This document shows positions 51,233 through 61,149 of a DNA stretch of 64,000 nucleotides, in pieces. The DNA comes from Oscillospiraceae bacterium (GTDB lineage Bacteria; Bacillota; Clostridia; Oscillospirales; Ruminococcaceae), in contig JAJQHJ010000009.1 of assembly GCA_021199795.1 (NCBI GenBank), positions 1 to 64,000 on the forward strand, written 5' to 3'. Under the pieces are notes generated by a model that was given only the letters and a program-made list of their open reading frames with translations, was not told the origin of the DNA and made no database searches. How positions within the stretch are numbered: the first letter of the stretch is position 1; each line of letters begins with the position of its first letter. Both the position numbers and the translations under genes were made by a program.

Positions 51233-51920
51233 TAATATTTTCAAAGGAATTTTCGATTCGGACACCGTAGCAGCAATCGCCATTTCAGACTTTCTAGCCT
51301 GTGTGGTTTCCGCACTCGTCATAGGACTTATCCTCGCCTTATGCTACATGTATAAGACCAGATATACAAAGAGCTTTGTCGCTACTATCGCCCTTTTGCC
51401 GGCAGTTGTATGCGTTGTTATAATGATGGTAAACGGCAATATAGGCACTGCTGTTGCAGTTGCAGGAGCTTTCAGCTTGGTGAGATTCCGTTCTGCTGCC
51501 GGAACTGCAAAGGAGATAACAGCAATCTTCCTTGCGATGGGCACAGGACTTGTGGTCGGAATGGGCTACATAGGATTCGGTTTCCTGTGTGCCATTATCT
51601 TCGGAGCTGTCAGTATGCTCTACTCGACTCTCGACTTCGGAGTTAAGAAGAGAGCCCAGAAGTATAAGACGCTTCACATCACGATTCCTGAGGATCTCGA
51701 CTACACCGGTGTCTTTGACGACCTCCTCAAGGAGTACACCTCAGAGTATGAGCTGACGCATGTCAAGACCACCAATATGGGAAGCCTTTACCGCCTTACT
51801 TACGACCTCGTTCTGAGAGACCCATCAAAGGAAAAGGAATTTGTTGACCAGCTTCGTTGCCGCAACGGCAATCTTGAGATTTCCATATCGAAGCAGGAAA
51901 CCCAGGTAGCGGAGCTCTAG
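51225..51920 (+). CDS. DUF4956 membrane protein
   Basis: A 231-residue protein with about four membrane segments in residues 18-145 (LACVVSALVIGLILALCYMY, AVAVAGAFSLVRFRSAAGT, MGTGLVVGMGYIGFGFLCAI) and a cytosolic ACT-like C-terminal half. The VRFRSAAGTAKEI motif is typical of the DUF4956 family. The family is commonly a neighbour of VTC genes, so a membrane channel or anchor for the VTC product is a reasonable inference. Confidence 0.88.
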   Translation: MLNNIFKGIFDSDTVAAIAISDFLACVVSALVIGLILALCYMYKTRYTKSFVATIALLPAVVCVVIMMVNGNIGTAVAVAGAFSLVRFRSAAGTAKEITAIFLAMGTGLVVGMGYIGFGFLCAIIFGAVSMLYSTLDFGVKKRAQKYKTLHITIPEDLDYTGVFDDLLKEYTSEYELTHVKTTNMGSLYRLTYDLVLRDPSKEKEFVDQLRCRNGNLEISISKQETQVAEL

Positions 51921-51959
51921 TTAAAGCTTTTGGCTTGGCTTAGTAGGAGAATAAGAAAT

Positions 51960-54707
51960 ATGAAACATAGGATAAAAAGAATTTTGTCGCTTATGACCTC
52001 GGCGGCTTTGTTCATTACATGCTTTTCCGGATGTTCATCTTCAGCTTCGGATGGCGACAATCCCCTTGTCTCGATAGATTCAAGTGAAATGTTCGCTGAG
52101 ATAGTCGATTCCGAAATAGTTGAAGCAGACCCGGAAACGATGTTTGAGGACACAACTGTAGGAACCGATTCAAGCGAACTGTTCAGTGACGAGGATTACG
52201 AAATCGGCTATGACGAGGAAACAAGTGCTACTATAACCCTTTCTGGCACGTCCGCATCGAGCGACTCTTCATCTGTCACCATTTCCGGAAGCACGGTTAC
52301 AATCACCGACGAGGGAACCTATATTATCAGCGGAACCCTGGATGACGGCATGATCATAGTCAGTGCCGACAGCAAGGACGATGTGCAGCTTGTTCTGAAC
52401 GGAGTTACAATAACAAGCAAGACCTCTGCGGCGATATATGTTCTGAATGCGGACAAGGTCTATATCACGACCGCTTCGGGAACCTCGAATACCCTTTCAA
52501 ATGGCGGAAGCTACGTTGCTATCGATGAGAACAGCATCGACGCGATCATCTACTCAAAAGACGACCTCACACTGAACGGCTCGGGAACTCTGACGATAAA
52601 TGCGAGCGCAGGGCACGGCATAGTCTCGAAAGACGACCTGGTCATCACGAGCGGAACCTACAAGATAACCTCAGCAAGCCACGGTCTTAGTGGAAAGGAT
52701 TGCGTCAATATTGCCGGCGGCACGTTCACAATTTCATCCGGCAAGGATGGCATCCACTCTGAAAATTCTGACGACACAAGCCTTGGTTACATCTACATCA
52801 CCGGCGGCACCTTTGATATCACTTCTGATGACGATGGTATCAGTGCATCCAATAATGTCACTATAAAGGACGGTAGCTTCACAATATCAGCTGTTGACGA
52901 GGGAATCCAGGCAGACGGAGCTGTGATTATCACCGATTCGACTATTGATATAGACTCCGACAGCCACGGACTCTCTGGCTGCGAGAGCGTAAGAATTGCA
53001 GATGGAACAATAACGATTATCTCCGGCAAGGATGGAATCCATGCGGAAAGCTCGGAGGATTCGACTATCGGATTTGTTTATATCTCCGGCGGCTCGCTCG
53101 ACATAAAGGCTGACGACGATGGAATCAGTGCGGCGACATATGTGACCATCGAGGGCGGAAATATCACCATCGACTCGGGGCTTGACAGCTCAAATACCAG
53201 CCTCAAGGGCATCAAGGCTGTCAGCTCAATAAAGGTTACAAGTGGAACCCTGACCATAGATTCAGCTGACGACGCTATCCATTCGGATGCAAGCGTTACG
53301 ATTTCGGGCGGCACATTCACTCTTGACGCCACCGACGACGGAATCCATGCAGACACAACTCTTCAGATCACTTCCCTCTCCTCAGCTAAAATTACAGCCG
53401 GCGGACATGGGCTTTCGGCTGGAGAGAGCGTAAGAATTGCAAAGGGCAGCTTCACTATTTCATCCACCAAGGACGGAATCCACGCCGAGGATTCAACTGA
53501 CACATCAGTAGGATTTGTCTATATCTCAGGCGGAACATTCAATATCACAGCAGATGGCGACGGAATCAGTGCCGCAACATATCTTCAGATTGAGGATGGA
53601 GACTTCGACATAACAACTGCCGACGGTGCGGGAGAGATTTCGACCTCCTATACTTCCGGCGGAGCTTTCAGCTGGGACGGCTGGAGTTCAGGCTCTTCCT
53701 CTGACGACTCTTCAAGCACAAAAGGCTTGAAAGGCGGAACCAGTGTCACTATTTCAGGAGGCACATTCCTGATAGATTCAGAGGACGACGGAGTTCACTC
53801 TAGCGGCGACGTCACAATCTCTGGCGGCTCATTCGATATCGCTACAGGCGATGACGGAATGCACGCTGATGAAGAGCTTAACATTTCGGGCGGAACCATC
53901 AATATCTCCCAGAGCTATGAGGGCTTGGAGGGAGAGACGGTAGTTATCTCAGGCGGAAACATAGATGTTGTTGCCAGCGACGACGGCATCAATGCGGCTG
54001 GCGGAGGCGACTCAAGCGGCTTTGGAGGCTTCGGCGGATTCGGAGGAGACTCATTCTCGTCAAGCAGCTCAAGTTCATCCATAACCATTTCCGGCGGCGT
54101 CATCTATGTCAAGGCAAGTGGTGACGGAATTGACTCGAACGGAATATTCACAATGTCCGGCGGCGAGCTGTATGTTTCAGGTCCTACTTCGTCAGCAGAT
54201 GCTCCGGTTGACTGGGAATCATCGGCTACGATTACCGGTGGAATCCTCATTGCAGTCGGTGCATCAGGAATGCAAGAGAACTTCGGCTCAAGCTCGACTC
54301 AGGGCGCGATGCTCCTATCGGCAAGCGGCTCTTCCGGCGACACCATCACTCTTAAAGATTCAAGCGGAAACGTGCTTGTTTCATACACCTGCGAATCATC
54401 CTATTCGTGCATCCTTATAAGCTGTCCTGAACTGGAAACAGGTTCGACCTACACCATAACCTATGGCAGCAACAGCAGTTCTGTTACCCTCTCAAGCCTT
54501 ATCTACAGTGAGTCCACAATGGGTGGAATGACCGGCGGAAACATGGGCGGCGGTAACATGGACATTGGCGGCGGCAGAGGTGACAACTTTGACAGCGGCA
54601 TGACTGCTCCCGACTCCGGCAATATGGGCGGAGACATGGGCGGCAATATGGGCGGCGGTCGAAGTGGCGACATGGGTGGCAACCAGAGCGCAGGCACCAA
54701 AACTTAA
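51960..54707 (+). CDS. large secreted beta-helix lipoprotein
   Basis: A 915-residue exported protein: signal peptide with lipobox (LFITCFSGC), an acidic spacer, then many repeats built on SGGTFxIxSxDDGIHA-type units forming a parallel beta-helix of the carbohydrate-binding (DUF4353-like) kind. A Gly/Met/Asn-rich tail (about 855-915) ends the chain. ATG 51960 follows AGGAGA; an upstream in-frame start at 51930 would place extra residues before the signal peptide. It is 39 bases behind DUF4956, so it is probably the surface product of the VTC operon. Its ligand is unknown. Confidence 0.85.
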   Translation: MKHRIKRILSLMTSAALFITCFSGCSSSASDGDNPLVSIDSSEMFAEIVDSEIVEADPETMFEDTTVGTDSSELFSDEDYEIGYDEETSATITLSGTSASSDSSSVTISGSTVTITDEGTYIISGTLDDGMIIVSADSKDDVQLVLNGVTITSKTSAAIYVLNADKVYITTASGTSNTLSNGGSYVAIDENSIDAIIYSKDDLTLNGSGTLTINASAGHGIVSKDDLVITSGTYKITSASHGLSGKDCVNIAGGTFTISSGKDGIHSENSDDTSLGYIYITGGTFDITSDDDGISASNNVTIKDGSFTISAVDEGIQADGAVIITDSTIDIDSDSHGLSGCESVRIADGTITIISGKDGIHAESSEDSTIGFVYISGGSLDIKADDDGISAATYVTIEGGNITIDSGLDSSNTSLKGIKAVSSIKVTSGTLTIDSADDAIHSDASVTISGGTFTLDATDDGIHADTTLQITSLSSAKITAGGHGLSAGESVRIAKGSFTISSTKDGIHAEDSTDTSVGFVYISGGTFNITADGDGISAATYLQIEDGDFDITTADGAGEISTSYTSGGAFSWDGWSSGSSSDDSSSTKGLKGGTSVTISGGTFLIDSEDDGVHSSGDVTISGGSFDIATGDDGMHADEELNISGGTINISQSYEGLEGETVVISGGNIDVVASDDGINAAGGGDSSGFGGFGGFGGDSFSSSSSSSSITISGGVIYVKASGDGIDSNGIFTMSGGELYVSGPTSSADAPVDWESSATITGGILIAVGASGMQENFGSSSTQGAMLLSASGSSGDTITLKDSSGNVLVSYTCESSYSCILISCPELETGSTYTITYGSNSSSVTLSSLIYSESTMGGMTGGNMGGGNMDIGGGRGDNFDSGMTAPDSGNMGGDMGGNMGGGRSGDMGGNQSAGTKT

Positions 54708-54720
54708 TTTCGGGTAAAAC

Positions 54721-54795
54721 CCGCCCGGGTGAACATCCTCACATTCTCCACTAAGCGTTTCACCCTCACTTCCTGTTTTGTGTTCATTCGGGCGG
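54721..54795. other. long inverted repeat after the beta-helix gene
   Basis: CCCGCCCGGGTGAACA (starting about 54721) pairs with TGTTCATTCGGGCGGG (ending about 54795), 16 positions with two G-T pairs. It may serve as terminator or 3' protection of the VTC operon transcript. Confidence 0.5.
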
Positions 54796-54804
54796 GATTA
54801 CCAC

Positions 54805-54851
54805 ATATAACGCCTTTGGCGTTATATGCTGAAGATGCTTGCGCATCTTCA
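54805..54851. repeat. tandem hairpins downstream of the VTC operon
   Basis: ATATAACGCC-TTT-GGCGTTATAT (54805-54827) is followed by TGAAGATGC/GCATCTTCA (54830-54851). The design is the same as at 42568-42614. Confidence 0.65.
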
Positions 54852-54884
54852 TAATTTAAAAACTCTCCTTCATATTAAAATACC

Positions 54885-54925
54885 CCAAAGAAAACCCGGG
54901 CAAGGATTAAGACCTTGTCCGGGCT
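54885..54925 (-). terminator. terminator of the eda-kdgK operon
   Basis: CCCGGGCAAGG (54895-54905) pairs with CCTTGTCCGGG (54913-54923), one wobble. On the minus strand a T-rich stretch (TTTTCTTTG) follows. Confidence 0.8.
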
Positions 54926-54947
54926 TCTTATATACTTTTGTATTTTC

Positions 54948-55973
54948 TTATCTCTGAACTCTTCCAGATGCGTTTCCGCCGGCAAGAGATTCAACTTCTG
55001 CTACTGAGCAAAGGTTAAAGTCGTGTTCGATTGAGTGCTTCAGGCAGGAAGCTGCGACTGCAAAGTCGATCGCTTTCTGGGGCTCGTAATCATTCATGAG
55101 TGAATAGATGAGTCCGCCGCCAAAGCTGTCGCCACCACCGACACGGTCGACAATGTGCATGTGGTACTGCTTCGAGAAGTAGGCGTTGTCACCTGTGTAG
55201 AGCATACCTGCCCAGTCGTTGTCGTTTGCGGAGATTGAAGATCTAAGAGTGATTGCAACATGGCTGCAGCCGAATCTTTCGTGAAGCTGGCGAGCAACGC
55301 TGATGTAGCCCTCATGGTTGAGTTTTCCGGAGTCGATATCGGTGTTCTCAGCTTCGATTCCGAATACGTCCTTGGCGTCCTCCTCATTTGAAATGCAGAC
55401 GTCGACATAAGGAACAATCTTACTCATGCACTCTCTAGCCTGGTCTCTAGTCCAGAGCTTCTTGCGGTAGTTGAGGTCACAGCTGACTGTTACGCCCTTA
55501 GCGTGAGCTGCCTTGACTGCGTCGAGGCAAATCTCCGGGAGCTCGCCGCCGAGTGCAGGAGTGATGCCGGTAAAGTGGAACCACTTGGCACCGTCGAATA
55601 TCTTGTCCCAGTCGAATTCTTCCCTCTTTGCAAGGGAGATTGCGCTGTAGGCTCTGTCGTAGATGACCTTTGACGGTCTCTGCGACGCACCTTTCTCAGC
55701 AAAGTAGATTCCGACTCTGTCGCCGCCTCTCAGGATGTCACTTGTATCAACGCCATAGCGTCTTAATTCATTTACTGCCGCCTGACCTATTTCGTGCTTG
55801 GGGAGCTTGGTGACGAACGATGCATCTACGCCATAGTTAGCAAGAGACACTGCAACGTTGGCTTCTCCGCCGCCGAAAGTTGCCTCATAAGTGTTAGCCT
55901 GCAAAAATCTTAAATAGCCCTCCGGGTTAAGCCGAAGCATTATTTCACCGAAAGTTACTGCTTTATTTCCCAT
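54948..55973 (-). CDS. kdgK: 2-keto-3-deoxygluconate kinase
   Basis: A PfkB-family kinase phosphorylating KDG to KDPG. The 341 residues have FGGGEANVAVSLANYG near the start, NYRKKLW, SNEEDAKDVFG and the anion-hole motif VDRVGGGDSFGGGLIYS. It lies 15 bases after the aldolase gene and divergent from uxuAB, so the substrate is assigned with confidence. Confidence 0.93.
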   Translation of the reverse strand: MGNKAVTFGEIMLRLNPEGYLRFLQANTYEATFGGGEANVAVSLANYGVDASFVTKLPKHEIGQAAVNELRRYGVDTSDILRGGDRVGIYFAEKGASQRPSKVIYDRAYSAISLAKREEFDWDKIFDGAKWFHFTGITPALGGELPEICLDAVKAAHAKGVTVSCDLNYRKKLWTRDQARECMSKIVPYVDVCISNEEDAKDVFGIEAENTDIDSGKLNHEGYISVARQLHERFGCSHVAITLRSSISANDNDWAGMLYTGDNAYFSKQYHMHIVDRVGGGDSFGGGLIYSLMNDYEPQKAIDFAVAASCLKHSIEHDFNLCSVAEVESLAGGNASGRVQR

Positions 55974-55988
55974 TATATTACCCTCCTA

Positions 55989-56948
55989 TTACTTTTTCTG
56001 AACAAGATGAATTGCGAAGCCCATGAATTCGTCCTTGAAGTAAACCGCTCCTGTCGGAATAGTGGACTCGTCTGCGAATTCGTAGCCCTTTGATTTGAAG
56101 TAGGCAACTGCACGGGCTGTTGAGTTGGTTGCGATTGCGATGTGACCATACTTTCCGGGCTTCGGGGTCTTGCAGATTTCAATCTTTTTGTCAGCTGTGA
56201 AGACGGACGAATTGCCCTCGTTATAACTGAATCCGAACATCGTCTCAAGAAGCTTTGCTGCCTTTAATGCTTCCTCGGGAGCGTCGCAATTGATTCCCAT
56301 ATGGGCAAATTCAAGACCGAGCATTGCATGGACGGCTTCTTTTGTGAGTCTGGTGATTTCCGCCCAGTTTCCGGCGTCGATCAAGTCTTTCTTGACCATC
56401 CATGTGCCGCCGCAGGCGATAATCTTATTAAACTTGATGTAATCTACAAGATTAGTGGCATTTACTCCGCCTGTCGGGATGAATCTTAATTTCTGATAGG
56501 GTGCCGCGACCGCCTTTAGTTTTGCAAGACCGCCGTTCTGCTCAGCCGGGAAGAACTTGACAATGTCAAGACCCATACCCATGGCCTGCTCCATTTCGCC
56601 GGGAGTTGCTGTGCCGGGCATTATTACTGCACCTTTTGAGAGTGCATACTTAACTATTTCCGGATTGAAGCCGGGAGTTACTATGAATTCTACTCCGGCA
56701 TCTAATGCGTCGTCGACCTGCTCTTTTGTAAGAACTGTTCCGGCTCCTACGAGCATTTCAGGAAGTTCTTTTCTTATTCTCATGATGGCTTCCTTGGCGC
56801 ACGCTGTTCTGAATGTGATTTCAGCTGCGGGAAGACCGCCGTCACAAAGAGCCTTGGCAAGAGGAACAGCCTTGTCGGGATCCTCAATCGCAATTACGGG
56901 GAGGATTCCGAGATTATAAATTTTATCTGCAATAGCTTGATAAGACAT
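55989..56948 (-). CDS. eda: KDPG aldolase fused to a VOC-like domain
   Basis: Cleaves KDPG to pyruvate and glyceraldehyde-3-phosphate. Residues about 1-208 are the aldolase, with GAGTVLT, FIVTPGFNPEIV, VKFFPAEQNGG (Schiff-base lysine) and FIPTGGVN. Residues about 212-319 are a glyoxalase/VOC-like domain (FAHMGINCDAPEEALKAAK, HIAIATNSTARAVAYFKSKG, HLVQKK). The usual enzyme has about 210 residues. The extra domain also occurs in some Firmicutes homologues and is of unknown role. Confidence 0.92.
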   Translation of the reverse strand: MSYQAIADKIYNLGILPVIAIEDPDKAVPLAKALCDGGLPAAEITFRTACAKEAIMRIRKELPEMLVGAGTVLTKEQVDDALDAGVEFIVTPGFNPEIVKYALSKGAVIMPGTATPGEMEQAMGMGLDIVKFFPAEQNGGLAKLKAVAAPYQKLRFIPTGGVNATNLVDYIKFNKIIACGGTWMVKKDLIDAGNWAEITRLTKEAVHAMLGLEFAHMGINCDAPEEALKAAKLLETMFGFSYNEGNSSVFTADKKIEICKTPKPGKYGHIAIATNSTARAVAYFKSKGYEFADESTIPTGAVYFKDEFMGFAIHLVQKK

Positions 56949-56985
56949 CGCTTTATCCGCTCCTTTGAAATTTTATTACGTCTTA

Positions 56986-57014
56986 ATTATAAAGACTTTA
57001 TGTCTCATTGTCAA
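56986..57014 (-). promoter_or_regulatory. sigma-A promoter of eda-kdgK
   Basis: Minus strand TTGACA (57014-57009), a 17-base spacer and TATAAT (56991-56986). An AGAC-N5-GTCT inverted repeat sits in the spacer and could be an operator. Confidence 0.8.
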
Positions 57015-57065
57015 TAATCCACAATTCAAATTTACAAAAAAGTCTATGCAATACCTAAAAAGGTC

Positions 57066-57094
57066 TTGAAAAGAGCCGGACAAAATGTTATTAT
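57066..57094 (+). promoter_or_regulatory. sigma-A promoter of the uxuA operon
   Basis: TTGAAA (57066-57071), a 17-base spacer and TATTAT (57089-57094), divergent from the eda promoter. Confidence 0.65.
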
Positions 57095-57171
57095 TATTTT
57101 GTGAAATACTGAGCTTAAGTCTGCCTGGCAGAGTTAGACTCAAACTATATAATTGAAAGGCTGTGGTTATA

Positions 57172-58257
57172 GTGAAAATGACATTCAGATGGTTCGGGCA
57201 TGACAGCGACAGTGTTACCCTTTCGCAGATCCGCCAGATTCCGAACGTAAGCGGACTTATGGGTGTGCTCGACTACAAGGCTGCTGGTGAAGTATGGACT
57301 GAAGAGGAAATCAAGACCTACATCGATGAGGTTCATGCTGCCGGACTTGAATGCGAGGTTATCGAGAGCGTAAACGTCCACGAAGATATCAAGTTAGGTC
57401 TTCCCACAAGGGACAAATATATAGAAAACTACTGCATCACGATAAGAAACCTTGCGAAGTATGGCGTCAAGTGCATTGTCTATAACTTCATGCCTGTTCT
57501 CGACTGGCTGAGAACCGACCTCGCCAAGCCGAATCCCGACGGTTCTACAAGCATGTACTATGATGAAGAAGAGCTTGGAAGCATGACTCCTCTTGAGATA
57601 GTCAAGAAAACTGCTGATGATTCAAACGGCTTCACCCTCCCCGGCTGGGAGCCTGAGAGACTTGCCGACCTCGAAAAGGTTCTTAAGCAGTATGAGAGTG
57701 TAGATGAAGAGCAGCTCCTCAAAAATTACAAGTACTTCCTCGAGGGAATTATTCCGACATGCGAGGAGTGCGGAGTTGTTATGGCTTGCCATCCGGACGA
57801 TCCGGGATGGAAAATTTTCGGTCTTCCGAGACTTGCTCACACCCAAGCAGGCTATGACAAGATTGTAGGCTTAGTCGACAGCCCCTGTAACACCCTTTGC
57901 CTCTGCACCGGTTCCTTGGGTTCCAATACTGAGAACGACGTTGTTTCCATTATCCGCCACTTCGGCGAAATGGGCAAAATCGGCTGCATGCATGTAAGAA
58001 ATATAAAGCACCTTGGGTCAGATCGCAGATTCTGCGAGACAAGCCACCTTTCAAGCGATGGCGAGCTCGACATGTATGAGATTATGAAAGCTATCTATGA
58101 GGTCTGCCCCGACACATATATCCGCCCCGACCACGGAAGAATGATCTGGGGAGAGACAGGAAGACCGGGTTATGGTCTTTACGACAGAGCATTGGGAGTA
58201 TGCTACCTCAACGGTCTCTGGGAAGCTATTGACAAGAGTAAAAGGGAGTGCAAATAA
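57172..58257 (+). CDS. uxuA: mannonate dehydratase
   Basis: Dehydrates D-mannonate to KDG in glucuronate breakdown. About 361 residues with [15 protein letters not shown] at the start, [22 protein letters not shown] and [10 protein letters not shown] carrying metal ligands. The start is taken as GTG at 57172 (VKMTFRW), as GAAAGG lies about 11 bases upstream; GTG 57163 and ATG 57178 are alternatives. It is followed by uxuB without a gap. Confidence 0.94.
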   Translation: MKMTFRWFGHDSDSVTLSQIRQIPNVSGLMGVLDYKAAGEVWTEEEIKTYIDEVHAAGLECEVIESVNVHEDIKLGLPTRDKYIENYCITIRNLAKYGVKCIVYNFMPVLDWLRTDLAKPNPDGSTSMYYDEEELGSMTPLEIVKKTADDSNGFTLPGWEPERLADLEKVLKQYESVDEEQLLKNYKYFLEGIIPTCEECGVVMACHPDDPGWKIFGLPRLAHTQAGYDKIVGLVDSPCNTLCLCTGSLGSNTENDVVSIIRHFGEMGKIGCMHVRNIKHLGSDRRFCETSHLSSDGELDMYEIMKAIYEVCPDTYIRPDHGRMIWGETGRPGYGLYDRALGVCYLNGLWEAIDKSKRECK

Positions 58258-58258
58258 A

Positions 58259-59860
58259 ATGAAGCTTTGTTTGGATTCGCTCAAGAATACTTCCGCCTGG
58301 GGAGAGATTAAGCTCCCCCGGTATGATGTTGAAAAAGTAACTGAGAACACTCACAAGAACCCTGTCTGGCTGCACTTTGGTGCCGGAAACATTTTCAGAG
58401 GATTCATTGCAAGCTTGCAGCAGAATCTTCTTGACAATGGTCTTTCTGAAACCGGAATTATCGCTGCTGATACCTTTGACTATGAGATTATCGATAATAT
58501 TTTCAAGGCTCACGACAACCTGACAGTAAGTGCAAGTCTTAAGCCGGACGGCTCGGTTGAAAGCGAGGTTATAGCTTCTGTCTGCGAGGCTCTGAAAGCT
58601 GACATCACCGACGAGGCAGAAATGGCTAGATTCCATGAAATCGCTAAGAGCCCGTCGCTGCAGATGATAAGCTTCACCATCACCGAAAAGGGCTATGCCG
58701 TCACGAACACTCAGGGTGAGCTCACTCCCCTTGTGACTGCTGACATAAAAGAGGGTCCCAAGCACGCAAGGCACGCTATGAGCTTCGTTACAGGGCTTAT
58801 GCTTGAAAGATATCACTCAGGAAAGCTTCCTGTGGCACTCGTAAGCATGGACAACTGCTCCCACAACGGCGAGAAGCTGAAGAGCTCAGTTATGACTATA
58901 GCCAAAGGCTGGGTTGAGAATGGATTCGCAGATAAGGGCTTTATAGACTACCTTAACGACGAAAGCCTTGTTGCGTTCCCATGGAGCATGATTGATAAGA
59001 TCACTCCCCGTCCGTCTGAAAAGGTTGAAGCAATCCTGACTAAAGCCGGACTCGAGGAAATGTCCCCCATCGTCACTTCAAAGAAGACCTTTATCGCTCC
59101 GTTTGTCAATGCTGAAAAGCCGCAGTACCTCGTTATTGAGGACAGCTTCCCGAATTCAAGACCTGCTCTTGAAAAAGCCGGTGTATACATGACCGACAGG
59201 GACACCGTCAACAATGTTGAGAGAATGAAAGTCACAACATGTCTGAATCCTCTGCACACGGCTCTTGCGGTTTATGGCTGCCTGCTCGGATATACACTCA
59301 TCTGCGAAGAAATGAAAGATGAGGATTTAGTCAAGCTAGTAAGAAAGCTCGGCTATGATGAGGGCTTGCCGGTTGTCACTGACCCGGGAATTCTCTCGCC
59401 AAAGGCATTCATTGACGAGGTTATTAACGAAAGACTCCCGAATCCGTTCATGCCGGATGCCCCTCAGAGAATCGCCACCGACACTTCTCAGAAAGTTGGA
59501 ATCAGATTTGGTGAGACCATCAATAGCTATGAAGCCAACGGAAATGTAAGTAAGCTCACGGCTGTTCCTCTTGCTATTGCAGGATGGCTGAGATATCTTC
59601 TGGGCATTGACGACAACGGTCAGCCGATGGAAATCTCTAGTGACCCGCTCAAGGACGAACTCAGGGCTCACATCGAGGGAATTGAGCTCGGTAAGCCGGA
59701 AACAGTTGGGTCGAAGCTTGACGTGATACTCTCGAATGCTCAGATTTTCGGAACAGACCTCGTCGCAAATGGTCTTTCCAAGAAGATTACCGAGATATTC
59801 TTGAAAGAAGTCTCCAGAACCGGTGCTGTAAGGGATACTCTGAAAGAGTATTTAGGTTAA
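58259..59860 (+). CDS. uxuB: fructuronate reductase (polyol dehydrogenase family)
   Basis: Reduces D-fructuronate to D-mannonate with NADH. The 533 residues have HFGAGNIFRGFIAS (dinucleotide binding), VSMDNCSHNGEKLK, FPWSMIDKITPRPS and TCLNPLHTALAVYGCLLG of the mannitol dehydrogenase family. ATG 58259 has AAAGGGAG 11 bases upstream; the longer frame to 58172 lies inside uxuA. It is coexpressed with uxuA. Confidence 0.93.
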   Translation: MKLCLDSLKNTSAWGEIKLPRYDVEKVTENTHKNPVWLHFGAGNIFRGFIASLQQNLLDNGLSETGIIAADTFDYEIIDNIFKAHDNLTVSASLKPDGSVESEVIASVCEALKADITDEAEMARFHEIAKSPSLQMISFTITEKGYAVTNTQGELTPLVTADIKEGPKHARHAMSFVTGLMLERYHSGKLPVALVSMDNCSHNGEKLKSSVMTIAKGWVENGFADKGFIDYLNDESLVAFPWSMIDKITPRPSEKVEAILTKAGLEEMSPIVTSKKTFIAPFVNAEKPQYLVIEDSFPNSRPALEKAGVYMTDRDTVNNVERMKVTTCLNPLHTALAVYGCLLGYTLICEEMKDEDLVKLVRKLGYDEGLPVVTDPGILSPKAFIDEVINERLPNPFMPDAPQRIATDTSQKVGIRFGETINSYEANGNVSKLTAVPLAIAGWLRYLLGIDDNGQPMEISSDPLKDELRAHIEGIELGKPETVGSKLDVILSNAQIFGTDLVANGLSKKITEIFLKEVSRTGAVRDTLKEYLG

Positions 59861-59861
59861 A

Positions 59862-61112
59862 ATGCTTAAAAGAATTTTTGCAACTACATTGGCAGTAGTG
59901 TTCCTTATGAGCACAGTTGCTTGCACAAGCCTCGTCGAGGAAAATCCCGACGAGGTGACTACTGCCGGGGAGGTTACCGAGGCTACAACTGCTGCCGCAG
60001 AAGCGACTACAGAAGCTACCACCGTAACCACCGAGGCTACCACGGTCACAACAGAAGAGCCAGAGCCGGACATAAGGACTGTGACACTTCTTTGTGCCGG
60101 GGACAATCTCATTCACTCGTCTATCTACAATCAGGCGCACAGAAGAGCCAAGGCTAACGGCGATGAGGACGGGTATGACTTTGACTACGTTTACGCTAGT
60201 ATTGAAAGCTATCTTGAGGACGTGGACATCGCTATCCTGAACCAGGAGACCATTGTCACAGATGAACTTGAGCCGAGCGATTATCCCAACTTCTGCTCGC
60301 CGGGTGATTTGGGAAGAAAGATGGTTTCGCTAGGTTTCAACGTCATGTCGATAGGAAACAATCATGTTCTTGACAGGGGCGAAACGGGGCTACTTGCTAC
60401 CTTAAACTTCTGGAAAGAGCAGGACGAAGTCATCTGCTATGGAGCTTACGAGAGCGAAGAGGATATGAACAATATCCGCACCATGGAAGTTGACGGCATC
60501 ACGTTTGCTTTCTTAGGTTATACCGAGCACACAAACGGGCTTTATCTCCCGTCCAACACCGAGTGCTGGGTTATCAGGGTTACTGATGCGAATATGGACT
60601 TGATTGAAGAGCAGGTACGGTATGCCGACAGCATTGCGGATGTGGTGGTTGTGTCGGTGCACTATGGCACGGAAGTCTCGAATGAGCTGTCAACTTTGCA
60701 GAAGACATTCACCCCGAAGCTGGTTGAATGGGGAGCAGACCTCATCATCGGAACTCAGGCACACACTGTTGAAACTATGGAATACATAGACAAGCCGGAC
60801 GGTGGGCAGGCATTTGTCTTCTACGGGCTGGGAAACCTGGTCTCTGCCATGGCTGACCCCCTCGCAATGGTCGGAATTTTAGGCAAGTTTGAAGTCACCA
60901 AGAATATGGACACAGGTGAAGTGACCATTGAGAATGTCAGGGCGATTCCCATCATCACTCAGTATGGCTACAACTACTCTAATATTCACATTGAGCCGTA
61001 TGTGACTTACACCGATGACCTGCTGTCAGCGCACGGTTGCTCCGGATTCACACAGGACACGATAGACAAAGTGCTCAGTTACATTCCGGAAGAATATCTT
61101 TCGATAGAATAA
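59862..61112 (+). CDS. CapA-family lipoprotein
   Basis: A 416-residue exported protein. The signal peptide has a lipobox-like STVAC near residue 21, followed by a Thr/Glu/Ala-rich linker (about 28-68). The CapA metallophosphatase-like domain carries LLCAGDNLIH, AILNQETIVT, SIGNNHVLDRGETG, VVSVHYGTE, IGTQAHTVE and VFYGLGNL. CapA relatives act in poly-gamma-glutamate or capsule synthesis. The gene begins 1 base after uxuB, so it is in the same operon, an unexpected partner. Confidence 0.88.
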   Translation: MLKRIFATTLAVVFLMSTVACTSLVEENPDEVTTAGEVTEATTAAAEATTEATTVTTEATTVTTEEPEPDIRTVTLLCAGDNLIHSSIYNQAHRRAKANGDEDGYDFDYVYASIESYLEDVDIAILNQETIVTDELEPSDYPNFCSPGDLGRKMVSLGFNVMSIGNNHVLDRGETGLLATLNFWKEQDEVICYGAYESEEDMNNIRTMEVDGITFAFLGYTEHTNGLYLPSNTECWVIRVTDANMDLIEEQVRYADSIADVVVVSVHYGTEVSNELSTLQKTFTPKLVEWGADLIIGTQAHTVETMEYIDKPDGGQAFVFYGLGNLVSAMADPLAMVGILGKFEVTKNMDTGEVTIENVRAIPIITQYGYNYSNIHIEPYVTYTDDLLSAHGCSGFTQDTIDKVLSYIPEEYLSIE

Positions 61113-61149
61113 ACACCAAAATATATGAACATGAAAGGAAGATGCAAAA

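Noticed and set aside
52600-54200. Regularly spaced repeats that could suggest a CRISPR or satellite array
   Set aside because: They are codon-level repeats of a beta-helix protein (SGGTF and DDGIHA units), diverged at synonymous positions and in one continuous frame.
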